Assembly (NCBI GenBank): GCA_024403655.1
Contig: JAKSRK010000003.1
Coordinates: forward strand, 1-58,131
DNA from: Saccharofermentans sp.
Lineage (GTDB): Bacteria; Bacillota; Clostridia; Saccharofermentanales; Saccharofermentanaceae
Reading direction: 5' to 3'
DNA: 58,131 nucleotides
Under the pieces are notes generated by a model. That model saw nothing but the letters and a program-made list of their open reading frames with translations, did no database searches and had not been told where the DNA came from. This document shows positions 43,216-51,389 of this stretch, piece after piece. How positions within the stretch are numbered: the first letter of the stretch is position 1; every line of letters starts with the position of its first letter. Both the position numbers and the translations under genes were made by a program.

Positions 43216-44346
43216 ATGAGCGAGACCGGCATAAGCTTTGCAGATATGGACCTGTCCCCTGAGATACTGGGGTCATTAAAGAAGATGGGTGTCAAAAAGC
43301 CCACTACGGTACAGCAGAAAGCAATTCCTCTTCTTATGGATAACATGTGTCTTATAGCCAAGGCTCCCACGGGAACAGGTAAGACTTTTGCTTTCTCCAT
43401 CCCGATTCTTGAGTATCTCAACATGAATGCCGACTTCGTTCAGGCACTTATTCTTTGTCCCACAAGAGAGCTTGCCCTTCAGATTACATCTGAGATCAAG
43501 GGACTTGCCCGCCTCATCAAGGGCTTTAATGCCTGTGCCATAATCGGCGGTCAGAGCATGAATGTTCAGAAGGAAAAGCTTGCAAAGAAGCCTCAGGTTG
43601 TCGTAGCTACTCCCGGAAGACTTCTCGACCTCGCTGCAAGGAACATGATTGATATTTCCAACATCTATACTCTTGTACTGGATGAAGCGGACGAGATGCT
43701 CAAGATGGGCTTTATTAAGGATATTAAGCGCATTATGGCTATTACTCCCGGTGACAAGCAGATTGCTCTTTTCTCGGCTACCATGCCCAGAGAGATTCTC
43801 GATATCACATGGCAGTTCATGGAAGGTGCAGCAGAGATTGACGTTATGCCTCAGGCATCCGACCATCCCAATATCGCAGAGTATGTAATCAACATACCCG
43901 ATAAGGATAAGGCAGATGCAATCGTATCTGTTATGGATAAGGAGAATATCCGTAAGGCAATCGTCTTCTGCAATACCAAGAGTCAGACTGAGATGGTATC
44001 CATAAGACTCGAATCAAGAGGCTTATCCTGCAACCTTCTTCACGGCAGCATCGGTCAGGGCACAAGAAACCGCGTCATGGATGCATACAGAAAGAATAAG
44101 TTCGACGTACTTGTTGCTACTGATGTTATCGCCAGAGGTATCGACGTAGATGATGTCGAAGCGGTATTTAACTACGATATTCCCACAGAGAATGAGTTCT
44201 ATCTTCACAGAATAGGCAGAACTGGAAGAGCGGGACGTTCCGGCAGGGCTTTCTCCCTGGTTTCTTATAAGCAGCGTGACAGGATGGCCGAGATAATCAG
44301 ATATACTTCCTGCAATCCCGAAGAATACGACTTAAATCAACAATAA
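43216..44346 (+). CDS. DEAD-box RNA helicase, core only
   Basis: A 376-residue helicase with the Q motif (GVKKPTTVQQKAIP), Walker A APTGTGKT, PTRELA, TPGRLLDL, the DEAD box LDEADEML, SAT, and HRIGRTGRAGRSG. It stops soon after the second RecA domain, so it lacks the basic or RNA-binding tail of DbpA, CsdA or CshA. It probably unwinds structured RNA in ribosome assembly or cold adaptation. ATG 43216 follows AAGGA. The close spacing to the LtaS-like gene suggests cotranscription. Confidence 0.93.
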   Translation: MSETGISFADMDLSPEILGSLKKMGVKKPTTVQQKAIPLLMDNMCLIAKAPTGTGKTFAFSIPILEYLNMNADFVQALILCPTRELALQITSEIKGLARLIKGFNACAIIGGQSMNVQKEKLAKKPQVVVATPGRLLDLAARNMIDISNIYTLVLDEADEMLKMGFIKDIKRIMAITPGDKQIALFSATMPREILDITWQFMEGAAEIDVMPQASDHPNIAEYVINIPDKDKADAIVSVMDKENIRKAIVFCNTKSQTEMVSIRLESRGLSCNLLHGSIGQGTRNRVMDAYRKNKFDVLVATDVIARGIDVDDVEAVFNYDIPTENEFYLHRIGRTGRAGRSGRAFSLVSYKQRDRMAEIIRYTSCNPEEYDLNQQ

Positions 44347-44372
44347 TTCACATAAACTTATTATTATTAGTT

Positions 44373-44414
44373 CCTCCGATATTATAGAATCGACTTAAAG
44401 ATCTTTATCGGAGG
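44373..44414 (+). promoter_or_regulatory. 9-bp inverted repeat covering the ribosome site of the GH3 gene
   Basis: CCTCCGATA (44373-44381) is complementary to TATCGGAGG (44406-44414), which contains the ribosome site of the gene at 44422 and is followed by TTTTT. The loop is 24 nt. A TATAGA box lies at 44383-44388 inside the loop; RNA started there would lack the first arm, whereas read-through RNA from the helicase gene could fold and hide the site or terminate. Confidence 0.55.
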
Positions 44415-44421
44415 TTTTTAT

Positions 44422-47190
44422 ATGTCTACTTATACCCTTGACTGGAATGAATATACAAGAACTGCGATTGAAGCCGCTAAGGAAGGCTCTGTTCTTATAA
44501 GAAATGAAGGTGGCGCACTGCCTCTTAAGAAGGGCAGTAAGGTCTGTGTATTCGGACGTATGCAGTCCAACTACTATAAGAGCGGAACAGGCTCCGGCGG
44601 AATGGTAAACGTAAGCCATGTAACAGATATCTTCGAAGCTTTGTCTTCCGATGAAGATATTGTTATCGATAGCAAGATTCGTTCTATTTACGAAGAGTGG
44701 GAGAAGGAAAATCCCGTAGATCCCGGAGTAGGCTGGGGACAGGAGAGATGGTCCCAGGACGAGATGCCTCTTGATGAGGATATCGTTAAGGAAGCTGCTT
44801 CAAGATCCGATGCGGCCGTGATTATTATCGCGAGAACTGCAGGTGAAGACAGAGACAATCTCGCTTCCAAGGGTTCTTACTATCTTACAGACAAAGAGGA
44901 AGACATGATCGCAAAAGTCTGCGGCGCGTTCAAAAAGTCCGTAGTCCTTCTTAATACAGGTAATACCATAGATATGTCCTTTGTTGAGAAGTATGCTCCT
45001 TCTTCCGTAGTCTATGTATGGCAGGCCGGCATGATCGGAGGCTACGCCGTATCAGAGCTTATTACGGGCAAGACATCTCCCTCGGGCTGTCTTACGGATA
45101 CAATTGCTTACGATATTAACGATTACCCTTCTGCGGATAATTTCGGCAACAAGGATATCGACCGCGACACATACTGCGAGGATATCTTTGTAGGCTACAG
45201 ATACTTCTCGAGTTTTTGCCCTGAGAAGGTAATGTATCCTTTCGGCTATGGCCTTTCGTACACAACTTTTGAGATAAGTGCAGCTACTTTTGAGGCTGAC
45301 GCTACTGATATTAAGGTGAAGGTCAGCGTAAAGAATACGGGTGATGTCGAAGGCAAGAAGGTTGTATTCCTCTTTGCGGATGCTCCTATTGGTAAGCTCA
45401 GCAAGAGTAAGAGAGTTCTTGTTGACTTCAAAAAGACGGAGCTTCTTAAGCCCGGTCAGAGTGAAGAGCTTATTCTGTTCTGCAGCAAAGAAGATTATGC
45501 TTCTTTTGACGATAACAATGTCCTCGGCCTCGGAAACGGCTGGGTTCTTGAGAAGGGCGAGTACTCTTTCTTCTGCGGAGACAATGTAAGAGACAATGAG
45601 CTTGCAGGAACAATGACACTTCAGGAGGATACTCTCGTAGAGGCTCTGGCTTCTGCAGTTAAGCCCGTAACTCCCTTTAAGAGACTTACATCTTCGGGTG
45701 ACTACGAAGACGTGCCTTTGAAGGACGACAGGAATCTTGAGCAGAGACTTCAGTATGTTCCCGAAGAGATAGCACAGACCGGAGATAAGGGCATAAAGCT
45801 TGCTGACGTTAAGTCGGGTAGAAACAGCATGGATGAATTCATAGCGCAGCTTGAGGACGAAGAGCTCGCTTTGATAATAAGAGGAGAAGGTATGAGTTCT
45901 CCCAGAGTTACCGCAGGTACTGCATCTGCTTTTGCGGGTATCTCAAAGGAATTAACGGATATGGGAGTGCCTTCCGTATGCTGTGACGACGGTCCTTCCG
46001 GAATGCGTCTCGACAGCGGTAAGAAAGCATTCGCAATGCCTAACGGTACCTGCCTTGCATGCTCTTTTAACGAGAAGCTTATAAGTAAGCTTTACGAGTA
46101 TCTTGCATTGGAGATGCGTTCCAACAAAGTCGACAATATCTTGGGTCCCGGCATGAATATCCACAGACACCCTCTTAACGGAAGAAACTTTGAGTACTTC
46201 TCTGAAGATCCTCTTGTTACGGGAAGAATCGCCTGCGCACAGCTAGAGGGACTTCATAAGTACGGCGTTACTGCTACAATCAAGCACTTCTGCTGCAACA
46301 ACAGAGAGACAAGAAGAAGATTTATGGATTCCGTTGTATCAGAGAAGGCGCTTCGCGAGATCTACCTTAAGGGATTCGAGATAGCCGTAAAGAAGGGTCA
46401 AGCCAAGAGCATAATGTCTGTCTATAACAGAATCAACGGCCATTACGGTTCTTCTTACTACGACCTGCATACAACTGTTTTAAGACGCCAGTGGGGCTTT
46501 GACGGTATTGTAATGACAGACTGGTGGGCATTTATTGAGAAGGTAAGCGGAGAGCATTTCGCGGCTCCTATCACAGACCACTCATTAATGGCCAGAGCTC
46601 AGTGCGATATCTTCATGGTATGTGCAGGAACTGAGCGCAGGAACTTAAGCGAAGCTGATACTTACGACAACATAAAAGAAGGCAGGGAGGACCTTATTAC
46701 GAGAGCAGAGCTTCAGCGAAATGCTAAGAATATACTTACGTTCGCCATGAATACTCCCGCCATGGAAAGAGTAATGGGAGTGTGCCCTGAGATTAAGAAT
46801 GTAGACTGTCCTTTTGAGGAGGAAGAAGCGGAAGTTACTGCAGAGCGCTACTACAATGCCGATATTGAGCCCGAGATCGAGCTTGAGAGCGACGGTTCCA
46901 AGGGAGAAGATATCGTATTCGGTATCACCTGTGAGAAGAACGGCATTTACAGTATGGAAGTAACGGCTTCGTCTGAACTCGATCCCGTAGCTCAGCTTCC
47001 CCTCACGGTATTTATTACCGGTATTCCCATTAATGTCGTTACCTTTAACGGCACGAACGGACAGGAAGTAATGAAGAGCTGCGACGTGGGATTCCTGTCC
47101 AAGTATGCAGTACTTAGAATACATCCGGGTAAGAGAGGTCTTAAGATTCAGAGCATCAAGTTCAAATTCAAGAAAGCTTTGGACGACTAG
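44422..47190 (+). CDS. domain-permuted GH3 beta-glucosidase
   Basis: A 922-residue glycoside hydrolase family 3 enzyme with its domains in swapped order. Residues 1 to about 280 are the alpha/beta sandwich normally found second (SVLIRNEGGALPLKKG, then YPFGYGLSYTTFE at its end). A fibronectin-like domain follows (about 285-400). The TIM barrel normally found first comes last, from about residue 465: DDGPSGMRLD, NILGPGMNIHRHPLNGRNFEYFSEDP region, TIKHFCCNNRETRR, and nucleophile Asp700 in IVMTDWWA. Permuted GH3 enzymes are known from rumen Ruminococcus. No signal peptide is present, so it acts inside the cell on imported beta-glucosides. ATG 44422 has GGAGG with 7-bp spacing. Confidence 0.93.
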   Translation: MSTYTLDWNEYTRTAIEAAKEGSVLIRNEGGALPLKKGSKVCVFGRMQSNYYKSGTGSGGMVNVSHVTDIFEALSSDEDIVIDSKIRSIYEEWEKENPVDPGVGWGQERWSQDEMPLDEDIVKEAASRSDAAVIIIARTAGEDRDNLASKGSYYLTDKEEDMIAKVCGAFKKSVVLLNTGNTIDMSFVEKYAPSSVVYVWQAGMIGGYAVSELITGKTSPSGCLTDTIAYDINDYPSADNFGNKDIDRDTYCEDIFVGYRYFSSFCPEKVMYPFGYGLSYTTFEISAATFEADATDIKVKVSVKNTGDVEGKKVVFLFADAPIGKLSKSKRVLVDFKKTELLKPGQSEELILFCSKEDYASFDDNNVLGLGNGWVLEKGEYSFFCGDNVRDNELAGTMTLQEDTLVEALASAVKPVTPFKRLTSSGDYEDVPLKDDRNLEQRLQYVPEEIAQTGDKGIKLADVKSGRNSMDEFIAQLEDEELALIIRGEGMSSPRVTAGTASAFAGISKELTDMGVPSVCCDDGPSGMRLDSGKKAFAMPNGTCLACSFNEKLISKLYEYLALEMRSNKVDNILGPGMNIHRHPLNGRNFEYFSEDPLVTGRIACAQLEGLHKYGVTATIKHFCCNNRETRRRFMDSVVSEKALREIYLKGFEIAVKKGQAKSIMSVYNRINGHYGSSYYDLHTTVLRRQWGFDGIVMTDWWAFIEKVSGEHFAAPITDHSLMARAQCDIFMVCAGTERRNLSEADTYDNIKEGREDLITRAELQRNAKNILTFAMNTPAMERVMGVCPEIKNVDCPFEEEEAEVTAERYYNADIEPEIELESDGSKGEDIVFGITCEKNGIYSMEVTASSELDPVAQLPLTVFITGIPINVVTFNGTNGQEVMKSCDVGFLSKYAVLRIHPGKRGLKIQSIKFKFKKALDD

Positions 47191-47192
47191 TT

Positions 47193-47220
47193 TTGACGGA
47201 TGAAGAAATCCGTAAATAAT
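47193..47220 (+). promoter_or_regulatory. promoter candidate for gene 47283
   Basis: TTGACG (47193-47198), a 16-bp spacer and AATAAT (47215-47220) follow the GH3 stop. The resulting transcript would carry the hairpin at 47231-47260 in its leader, an attenuator-like arrangement. Confidence 0.4.
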
Positions 47221-47230
47221 GCTACAATAA

Positions 47231-47260
47231 GGGACGACTTTGTAAAGAAGTCGCCCTTTA
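47231..47260 (+). terminator. terminator or leader hairpin before gene 47283
   Basis: GGGACGACTT (47231-47240) pairs with AAGTCGCCC (47248-47256), with one bulged A, followed by TTTATT. It probably ends GH3 transcription, and may attenuate transcription from the promoter at 47193. Confidence 0.7.
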
Positions 47261-47282
47261 TTACTGTTTGGAGGTAGATTTT

Positions 47283-48074
47283 GTGCGAAGAGATTATTTC
47301 ACATGTGTCTTTCTGACGTGCATCTGCGCGGCGTTGGGCTTTGTGTGTTTTGCTCCTGCACATTACTCATATAACCTTATAACACCGAGAAGCTTCGGTG
47401 TTGCAGAGCAGGTTTGCTCCTGGCTTTTCTTCGCGGCTGTACTTGTGGTTTTCCCTTTGTACGCAGCCTGGAGGAAGAGACTCTGGATCACGCTTGGACT
47501 TGCCAGTTACGGACTTATGGCTTTACTTCCTTCATGGATGCTTCCCGGTCTCATGGACAAGCTCTCAGGCGAGAATGCGGGACTTGGTGCTACAGTTGAG
47601 GGATTCTTCCTCAAAGCAATATATACGATGGTTAATGCTCCCTTTGCTGCCATATCAGCTTCCATGGGAGATAAGTTTGCACTTGGTCTGGCAGGCAAGA
47701 TTCTTCCTGTGGCTCTTATAAGCTACGTTGCTTTACAGCTCTTCAGATTTTACAGAGACGCTTATGTGGCCGAGCAGCTCGACCCTGCTTCAGCCATAGA
47801 TAAGACCGCCAAGGAGAATTCTGATGCGGCTGATCCCAGAAAAGTGCGTGATGCCAGAATCCCTGAGGTATTTGGAACCGTAATATCCGCTCCCGCATCC
47901 CGCGGCAAAGCTTCAGCTCAGCCTGTTAAGACGGTTCAAAAGCCTGCTCATAAGCCTCAGAGACCAGCTCCCGGAGAGGCAACGGTAAGAATACCCCGCG
48001 TGGGAGCTTCGGATGTAAATAACGGCTCTGATAAGGGTGATACTCAGGTCATACACCTGGGTCCGCCGCAGTAA
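47283..48074 (+). CDS. membrane protein with Pro/Ala-rich cytoplasmic tail
   Basis: A 263-residue protein with GTG start at 47283, 7 bp after GGAGGT. A TTG at 47268 would place the ribosome site inside the gene. Hydrophobic segments lie at about residues 7-25, 41-60, 67-85 and 140-160; the last 105 residues are hydrophilic, with a Pro/Ala/Lys-rich stretch (KTVQKPAHKPQRPAPGEATV). The family is not recognised. It sits between the GH3 gene and the hemolysin III-type gene, each with its own promoter signals. Confidence 0.65.
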   Translation: MRRDYFTCVFLTCICAALGFVCFAPAHYSYNLITPRSFGVAEQVCSWLFFAAVLVVFPLYAAWRKRLWITLGLASYGLMALLPSWMLPGLMDKLSGENAGLGATVEGFFLKAIYTMVNAPFAAISASMGDKFALGLAGKILPVALISYVALQLFRFYRDAYVAEQLDPASAIDKTAKENSDAADPRKVRDARIPEVFGTVISAPASRGKASAQPVKTVQKPAHKPQRPAPGEATVRIPRVGASDVNNGSDKGDTQVIHLGPPQ

Positions 48075-48081
48075 TCTGCTA

Positions 48082-48111
48082 TTTACACAGTAACGGAAAA
48101 CCTTGTAGAAT
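48082..48111 (+). promoter_or_regulatory. promoter candidate for gene 48145
   Basis: TTTACA (48082-48087), an 18-bp spacer and TAGAAT (48106-48111) lie just upstream of the hemolysin III family gene. Confidence 0.55.
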
Positions 48112-48144
48112 AACTGAAGTCAGAATAGAAATAACGGAGTTTTT

Positions 48145-48948
48145 ATGGCTAAGAATAACAAGCATTGGAAAAGCATAATGGCAAGCTCGAGCGACAATTC
48201 TCTCGCCAAAGAGGGAAAGGATCCGCTTGAGGAAGGTCTTGAGAGTCTTTCCTGGTTCGAGAATCAGAAGCGTGTCGTAAGCAAGAGATGGAAGAAGACA
48301 AGAGAGACATTCGGAGAAGAAGTAGGTAACTCTATTACTTCCGGTATTGCAGCAATCTACCTTCTCTTCATGATTCCTTTTGCGGTACTTCGTACATATA
48401 AGGGAGCACCCGAGGGCATGGGCGATCTTGACAGTTTGTCTGTATCTGCCTTTATGGTCACAGCATTCCTTGCCTGCCTCTTTACTACAATCTATCACTG
48501 CACCAAGCACGGAACACCTCAGAAGAGAGTATTCCAGAAGCTTGATCACATCATGGTTTATTACGCTATCTTAGGTGTATTTACTCCTATCTGCCTTGCA
48601 CTTATCGGAGGCGGACTTGGAACAGGAATCATTATTGCTGAGCTTGCACTCGCTGTAGCAGGTACTCTCCTCATGGCTTTTGCTTATCCTGAGAATAAGG
48701 CATTAAGCAAGGTAGCAGTCTTTATCTACGCAGTAATGGGCATTATCGGCTTGTTCATCTTAAAGCCTCTTTACCTTGCTGCTACAAGAACTTCTTTCTG
48801 GCTTATAATCGCAGGTGCTGCTGCATATCTGGTAGGCGTCTTCTTCTACTCCGGTAAGAAGTTTAAGTTCTCCCATATGGTATGGCACATCTTGTCAGCA
48901 GCGGCTGTTGTATGCCACGTACTGGCCTTTGTATACTTCCTCAGATAA
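48145..48948 (+). CDS. hemolysin III / PAQR-family membrane protein
   Basis: A 267-residue protein. A hydrophilic N-terminal extension of about 60 residues precedes seven hydrophobic helices. Family motifs are present: ITSGIAAIYLL near the first helix, FTTIYHCTKHG with the first metal His, KLDHIMVYYAILG with the Asp-His of the following helix, and SHMVWHILSAAAVVCH near the end with the last His pair. The role of HlyIII/YqfA proteins in bacteria is uncertain; the zinc site suggests a lipid hydrolase. The extension is longer than in most members. ATG 48145 follows CGGAG. Confidence 0.88.
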   Translation: MAKNNKHWKSIMASSSDNSLAKEGKDPLEEGLESLSWFENQKRVVSKRWKKTRETFGEEVGNSITSGIAAIYLLFMIPFAVLRTYKGAPEGMGDLDSLSVSAFMVTAFLACLFTTIYHCTKHGTPQKRVFQKLDHIMVYYAILGVFTPICLALIGGGLGTGIIIAELALAVAGTLLMAFAYPENKALSKVAVFIYAVMGIIGLFILKPLYLAATRTSFWLIIAGAAAYLVGVFFYSGKKFKFSHMVWHILSAAAVVCHVLAFVYFLR

Positions 48949-48983
48949 TTAAAGGAATATATTAATTTATAGTGATAAAAGAG

Positions 48984-49015
48984 CTCCTCTCACCGTAAAA
49001 AGTGAGGGGAGTTTT
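48984..49015 (+). terminator. Rho-independent terminator after gene 48145
   Basis: CTCCTCTCAC (48984-48993) and GTGAGGGGAG (49002-49111 region start, ending 49011) form a 10-bp stem with one wobble pair, followed by TTTT. Confidence 0.85.
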
Positions 49016-49112
49016 AAGTTTAATGTATTTTTAAGAATTGTAGTTCCCTTTCTGTGATATTATTCTATTAATTAATGGTAGTTAACCCATTCATTTATGC
49101 TCTCGACATGGT

Positions 49113-49226
49113 ATGTGGCAAGGTCAGGCTGTAGTTGTTATCAGCGCATTTGTGATAACAACTATATTCTCCTTGGTAGGGGCAACAATAACTTTGACAA
49201 TTTCTTTTCATAACTTCTTTTTATGA
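49113..49226 (+). CDS. possible 37-aa hydrophobic peptide (type I toxin-like)
   Basis: An ATG at 49113 opens a 37-codon frame: it starts MWQGQAVVVISAFVITT and ends FHNFFL. It contains one continuous hydrophobic helix and little else, like small type I toxins or holin-like peptides of Firmicutes, and a terminator begins two bases after the stop. Against it, no clear ribosome site precedes the ATG, and an 11-bp perfect inverted repeat lies in the coding sequence. It is too short to judge by composition. It lies in a 455-bp gap between converging genes, which otherwise holds three terminators and no other frame I would call. Confidence 0.35.
   Translation: MWQGQAVVVISAFVITTIFSLVGATITLTISFHNFFL
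49133..49163. repeat. 11-bp perfect inverted repeat
   Basis: AGTTGTTATCA (49133-49143) and TGATAACAACT (49153-49163) are exact reverse complements around a 9-nt loop. It is not followed by a T-run, so it is not a simple terminator. Confidence 0.75.
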
Positions 49227-49227
49227 G

Positions 49228-49260
49228 ACGGCTGTCCACTCAATCAGGACGGCCGTTTTA
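49228..49260 (+). terminator. terminator after the 37-aa frame
   Basis: ACGGCTGTCC (49228-49237) and GGACGGCCGT (49247-49256) form a 10-bp stem with one wobble pair, followed by TTTT. Its presence shows that something upstream in the gap is transcribed in the plus direction, since gene 48145 already has a terminator. Confidence 0.8.
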
Positions 49261-49347
49261 TAATGCTCTGAATTATGGATGGTAAGTAACACCAGAGCAG
49301 TAGTTACAGCGCGTTATGAGTGCTATCCTAGCGGCTTTCAGGGCATA

Positions 49348-49375
49348 TAAAAAGACCGACCCGAAGGCCGGTCTT
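49348..49375 (-). terminator. terminator of the oxaloacetate decarboxylase operon
   Basis: On the minus strand AAGACCGGCC, TTCG and GGTCGGTCTT form a strong stem-loop followed by TTTTTAT, 29 bp after the beta-subunit stop. Confidence 0.82.
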
Positions 49376-49403
49376 AATAAATCGATGTAATAATCGCTGT
49401 CTC

Positions 49404-50597
49404 TTAACCGAAGATGGAAAGGAGAACACCTGCAGCAACTGCAGAACCGATAACACCTGCTACGTTAGGTCCCATAGCGTGCATGAGAAGGTAGTTAGTA
49501 GGATTAGCCTTCTGACCTTCTGAGTTAGCAACACGAGCTGCCATAGGAACGGCAGATACGCCTGCGGCACCGATAAGAGGATTGATCTTACCACCGGTAA
49601 CCTTATACATGATAAGTCCGATAAGAAGACCACCAACAGTAGCGAATGTGAAAGCTGCAAGACCAAGTACGATGATACCGATAGTCTTAAGACTTAAGAA
49701 TGTAGTACCTACAGCAGTAGCACCTACGGATGTACCGAGGAAGATAGTAACAATGTTACACATAGCGTTCTGAGCTGTATCAGAAAGTCTGTCTGTTACA
49801 CCGCACTCCTTGAAGAGGTTACCAAGCATAAGGCAGCCGATAAGGGGAGCAACTGTAGGAAGAATGAGAACGCATACAACAGTTACGAAGATAGGGAAGC
49901 AGATCTTCTCAACCTTGGATACGGGACGAGCCTGCTCCATCTTAATCTTACGCATGTTCTCAGTTGTCATAAGCTTCATAACCTTAGGCTGAATAAACGG
50001 AATAAGAGCCATGTAAGAATAAGCTGCAACCGCTATGGGGCCGAGAAGGTGAGGAGCAAGCTTGGATGTAAGGTAGATAGCAGTAGGGCCGTCAGCACCA
50101 CCGATAATACCGATAGAAGCTGACTCAAGGCCGTTGAAGCCAAGGAATGTAGCTACAACAAATGCGAATGAAATACCGAACTGAGCACCTGCACCCATGA
50201 AGAAGCTTGAAGGTCTTGAGATGAGGGGACCGAAGTCTGTCATAGAACCGACTGCCATGAAGACAAGGCAGGGGAAGATATCAAGCTTAACTCCCAGATA
50301 GAGGAAGTCAAAAAGACCGGGTTCAATGTGGTTGCCCGCGGCATCGTGGAAGTTGCCGCCGATAGCAGCCCAGTTAATCTCACCTTCGAACCATTCGGGG
50401 TGGAAAATTCCGCCGCCGGGCCAGGGGAGATTGGTAAGAAGCATACCAAAAGCGATGGGAAGAAGGAGAAGAGGCTCAAACTTCTTATGGATCGCCAAGT
50501 AAAGAAGGACGAATGATACAAGAATCATGACGCCCTGCTGCCAAGTCATAGCAGCAAATCCGGAACCATACCAGAGGTCCGTTAAAACATCTAACAT
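49404..50597 (-). CDS. oadB: Na+-translocating oxaloacetate decarboxylase, beta subunit
   Basis: A 397-residue integral membrane protein with about ten hydrophobic segments. Features of the OadB/GcdB/MmdB family are PCLVFMAVGSMTDFGPLIS, the conserved GIIGGADGPTAIYLTSKLAP with the Na+-binding Asp, and MLGNLFKECGVTDRLSDTAQN. It decarboxylates the carboxybiotin carrier and uses the energy to pump Na+ outwards. ATG 50597 has GGAGG before it. The last gene of the minus-strand order alpha, gamma, biotin carrier, beta. Which family member it is follows from the alpha subunit. Confidence 0.95.
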   Translation of the reverse strand: MLDVLTDLWYGSGFAAMTWQQGVMILVSFVLLYLAIHKKFEPLLLLPIAFGMLLTNLPWPGGGIFHPEWFEGEINWAAIGGNFHDAAGNHIEPGLFDFLYLGVKLDIFPCLVFMAVGSMTDFGPLISRPSSFFMGAGAQFGISFAFVVATFLGFNGLESASIGIIGGADGPTAIYLTSKLAPHLLGPIAVAAYSYMALIPFIQPKVMKLMTTENMRKIKMEQARPVSKVEKICFPIFVTVVCVLILPTVAPLIGCLMLGNLFKECGVTDRLSDTAQNAMCNIVTIFLGTSVGATAVGTTFLSLKTIGIIVLGLAAFTFATVGGLLIGLIMYKVTGGKINPLIGAAGVSAVPMAARVANSEGQKANPTNYLLMHAMGPNVAGVIGSAVAAGVLLSIFG

Positions 50598-50612
50598 TGT
50601 CGATTGACCTCC

Positions 50613-51008
50613 TTAAGAGATTGTGATGATAGCATCGCCCGTATCGACTGTGGAGCCCTTAGGTGCGATGATCTGAGCAACGGATCCTGCCTTAGATGCA
50701 AAAATCTCGTTTTCCATCTTCATTGCCTCGAGGATAGCGACAAGATCGCCTTCCTTGACCTGCTGTCCGACTGTTACCTTGATATCAAGGATAGTACCGG
50801 GCATGGGAGCTGCAACGGGAGTGGAACCTGCAGCAACTGCAACGGCGGGAGCGGCAGCGGCGGGAGCAGCGGGTGCTGCGGCAGGAGCTGCAGCAACGGG
50901 AGCAGCTGCGGGTGCTGCTACGACATCAGTAGTTCTTACGAGATTGGCCTTGCCCTTCTCAACTTCGACTTCGTAGACTTTGTTATTGATAGTTACGTTA
51001 TATTTCAT
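50613..51008 (-). CDS. biotin carrier protein of the decarboxylase
   Basis: A 131-residue protein. After a short N-terminal domain (1-30), an Ala/Pro linker (about 31-63) leads to a biotinyl/lipoyl domain with the biotinylation site EAMKMEN, Lys97. The linker lets the biotin swing between the alpha-subunit active site and the membrane beta subunit. In many bacteria this domain is fused to the alpha chain; here it is a separate gene, as in methylmalonyl-CoA decarboxylases. AAGGAGAG precedes ATG 51008. Confidence 0.95.
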   Translation of the reverse strand: MKYNVTINNKVYEVEVEKGKANLVRTTDVVAAPAAAPVAAAPAAAPAAPAAAAPAVAVAAGSTPVAAPMPGTILDIKVTVGQQVKEGDLVAILEAMKMENEIFASKAGSVAQIIAPKGSTVDTGDAIITIS

Positions 51009-51023
51009 GATGTTGTCTCTCCT

Positions 51024-51386
51024 TTATTTCTCTTCAACGAGCGTAATAGATTTGAATACGAGCTCTGACAAAGGAATTCCCGTATTGTCACTGACGATAG
51101 CCATAATCATGGCAGCTGTCTTCTCGTCACATCCCTTAAGCTTCAATGTTCCTGAAGAGAATTCCTCTTCGGGTGCTGCAGCTGCTGCAGGGGCTACAGC
51201 TGCGGGAGCTTCAGTAGCGGCAGGAGCCTGCTTCTTGTTTGCGGAGAGACTCTGGAAGAACTTTCCGGACAAGGTAATAAGGATGTTCATAATAAAGAGG
51301 ACACCGAATACTACGAGGATGACGATAAATGCATCCATGAATGCTTCGGGCTTGGAGAGCACATCGTTACTGAGAACAATGTTCAT
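51024..51386 (-). CDS. decarboxylase gamma subunit (OadG-like)
   Basis: A 120-residue protein with one membrane helix at about residues 18-38, an Ala-rich linker (about 55-74), and a C-terminal soluble segment ending LVFKSITLVEEK. The layout matches OadG/MmdD small subunits that hold the complex together; the sequence of such subunits is poorly conserved, so the call leans on position. It begins 3 bp after the alpha-subunit stop. Confidence 0.83.
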   Translation of the reverse strand: MNIVLSNDVLSKPEAFMDAFIVILVVFGVLFIMNILITLSGKFFQSLSANKKQAPAATEAPAAVAPAAAAAPEEEFSSGTLKLKGCDEKTAAMIMAIVSDNTGIPLSELVFKSITLVEEK

Positions 51387-51389
51387 GCA

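Noticed and set aside
49083..49098. TTAACCCATTCATTTA as a third copy of the TTAAC-type operator
   Set aside because: It has one TTAAC-like unit only, and the spacing and second unit do not fit the two good sites.
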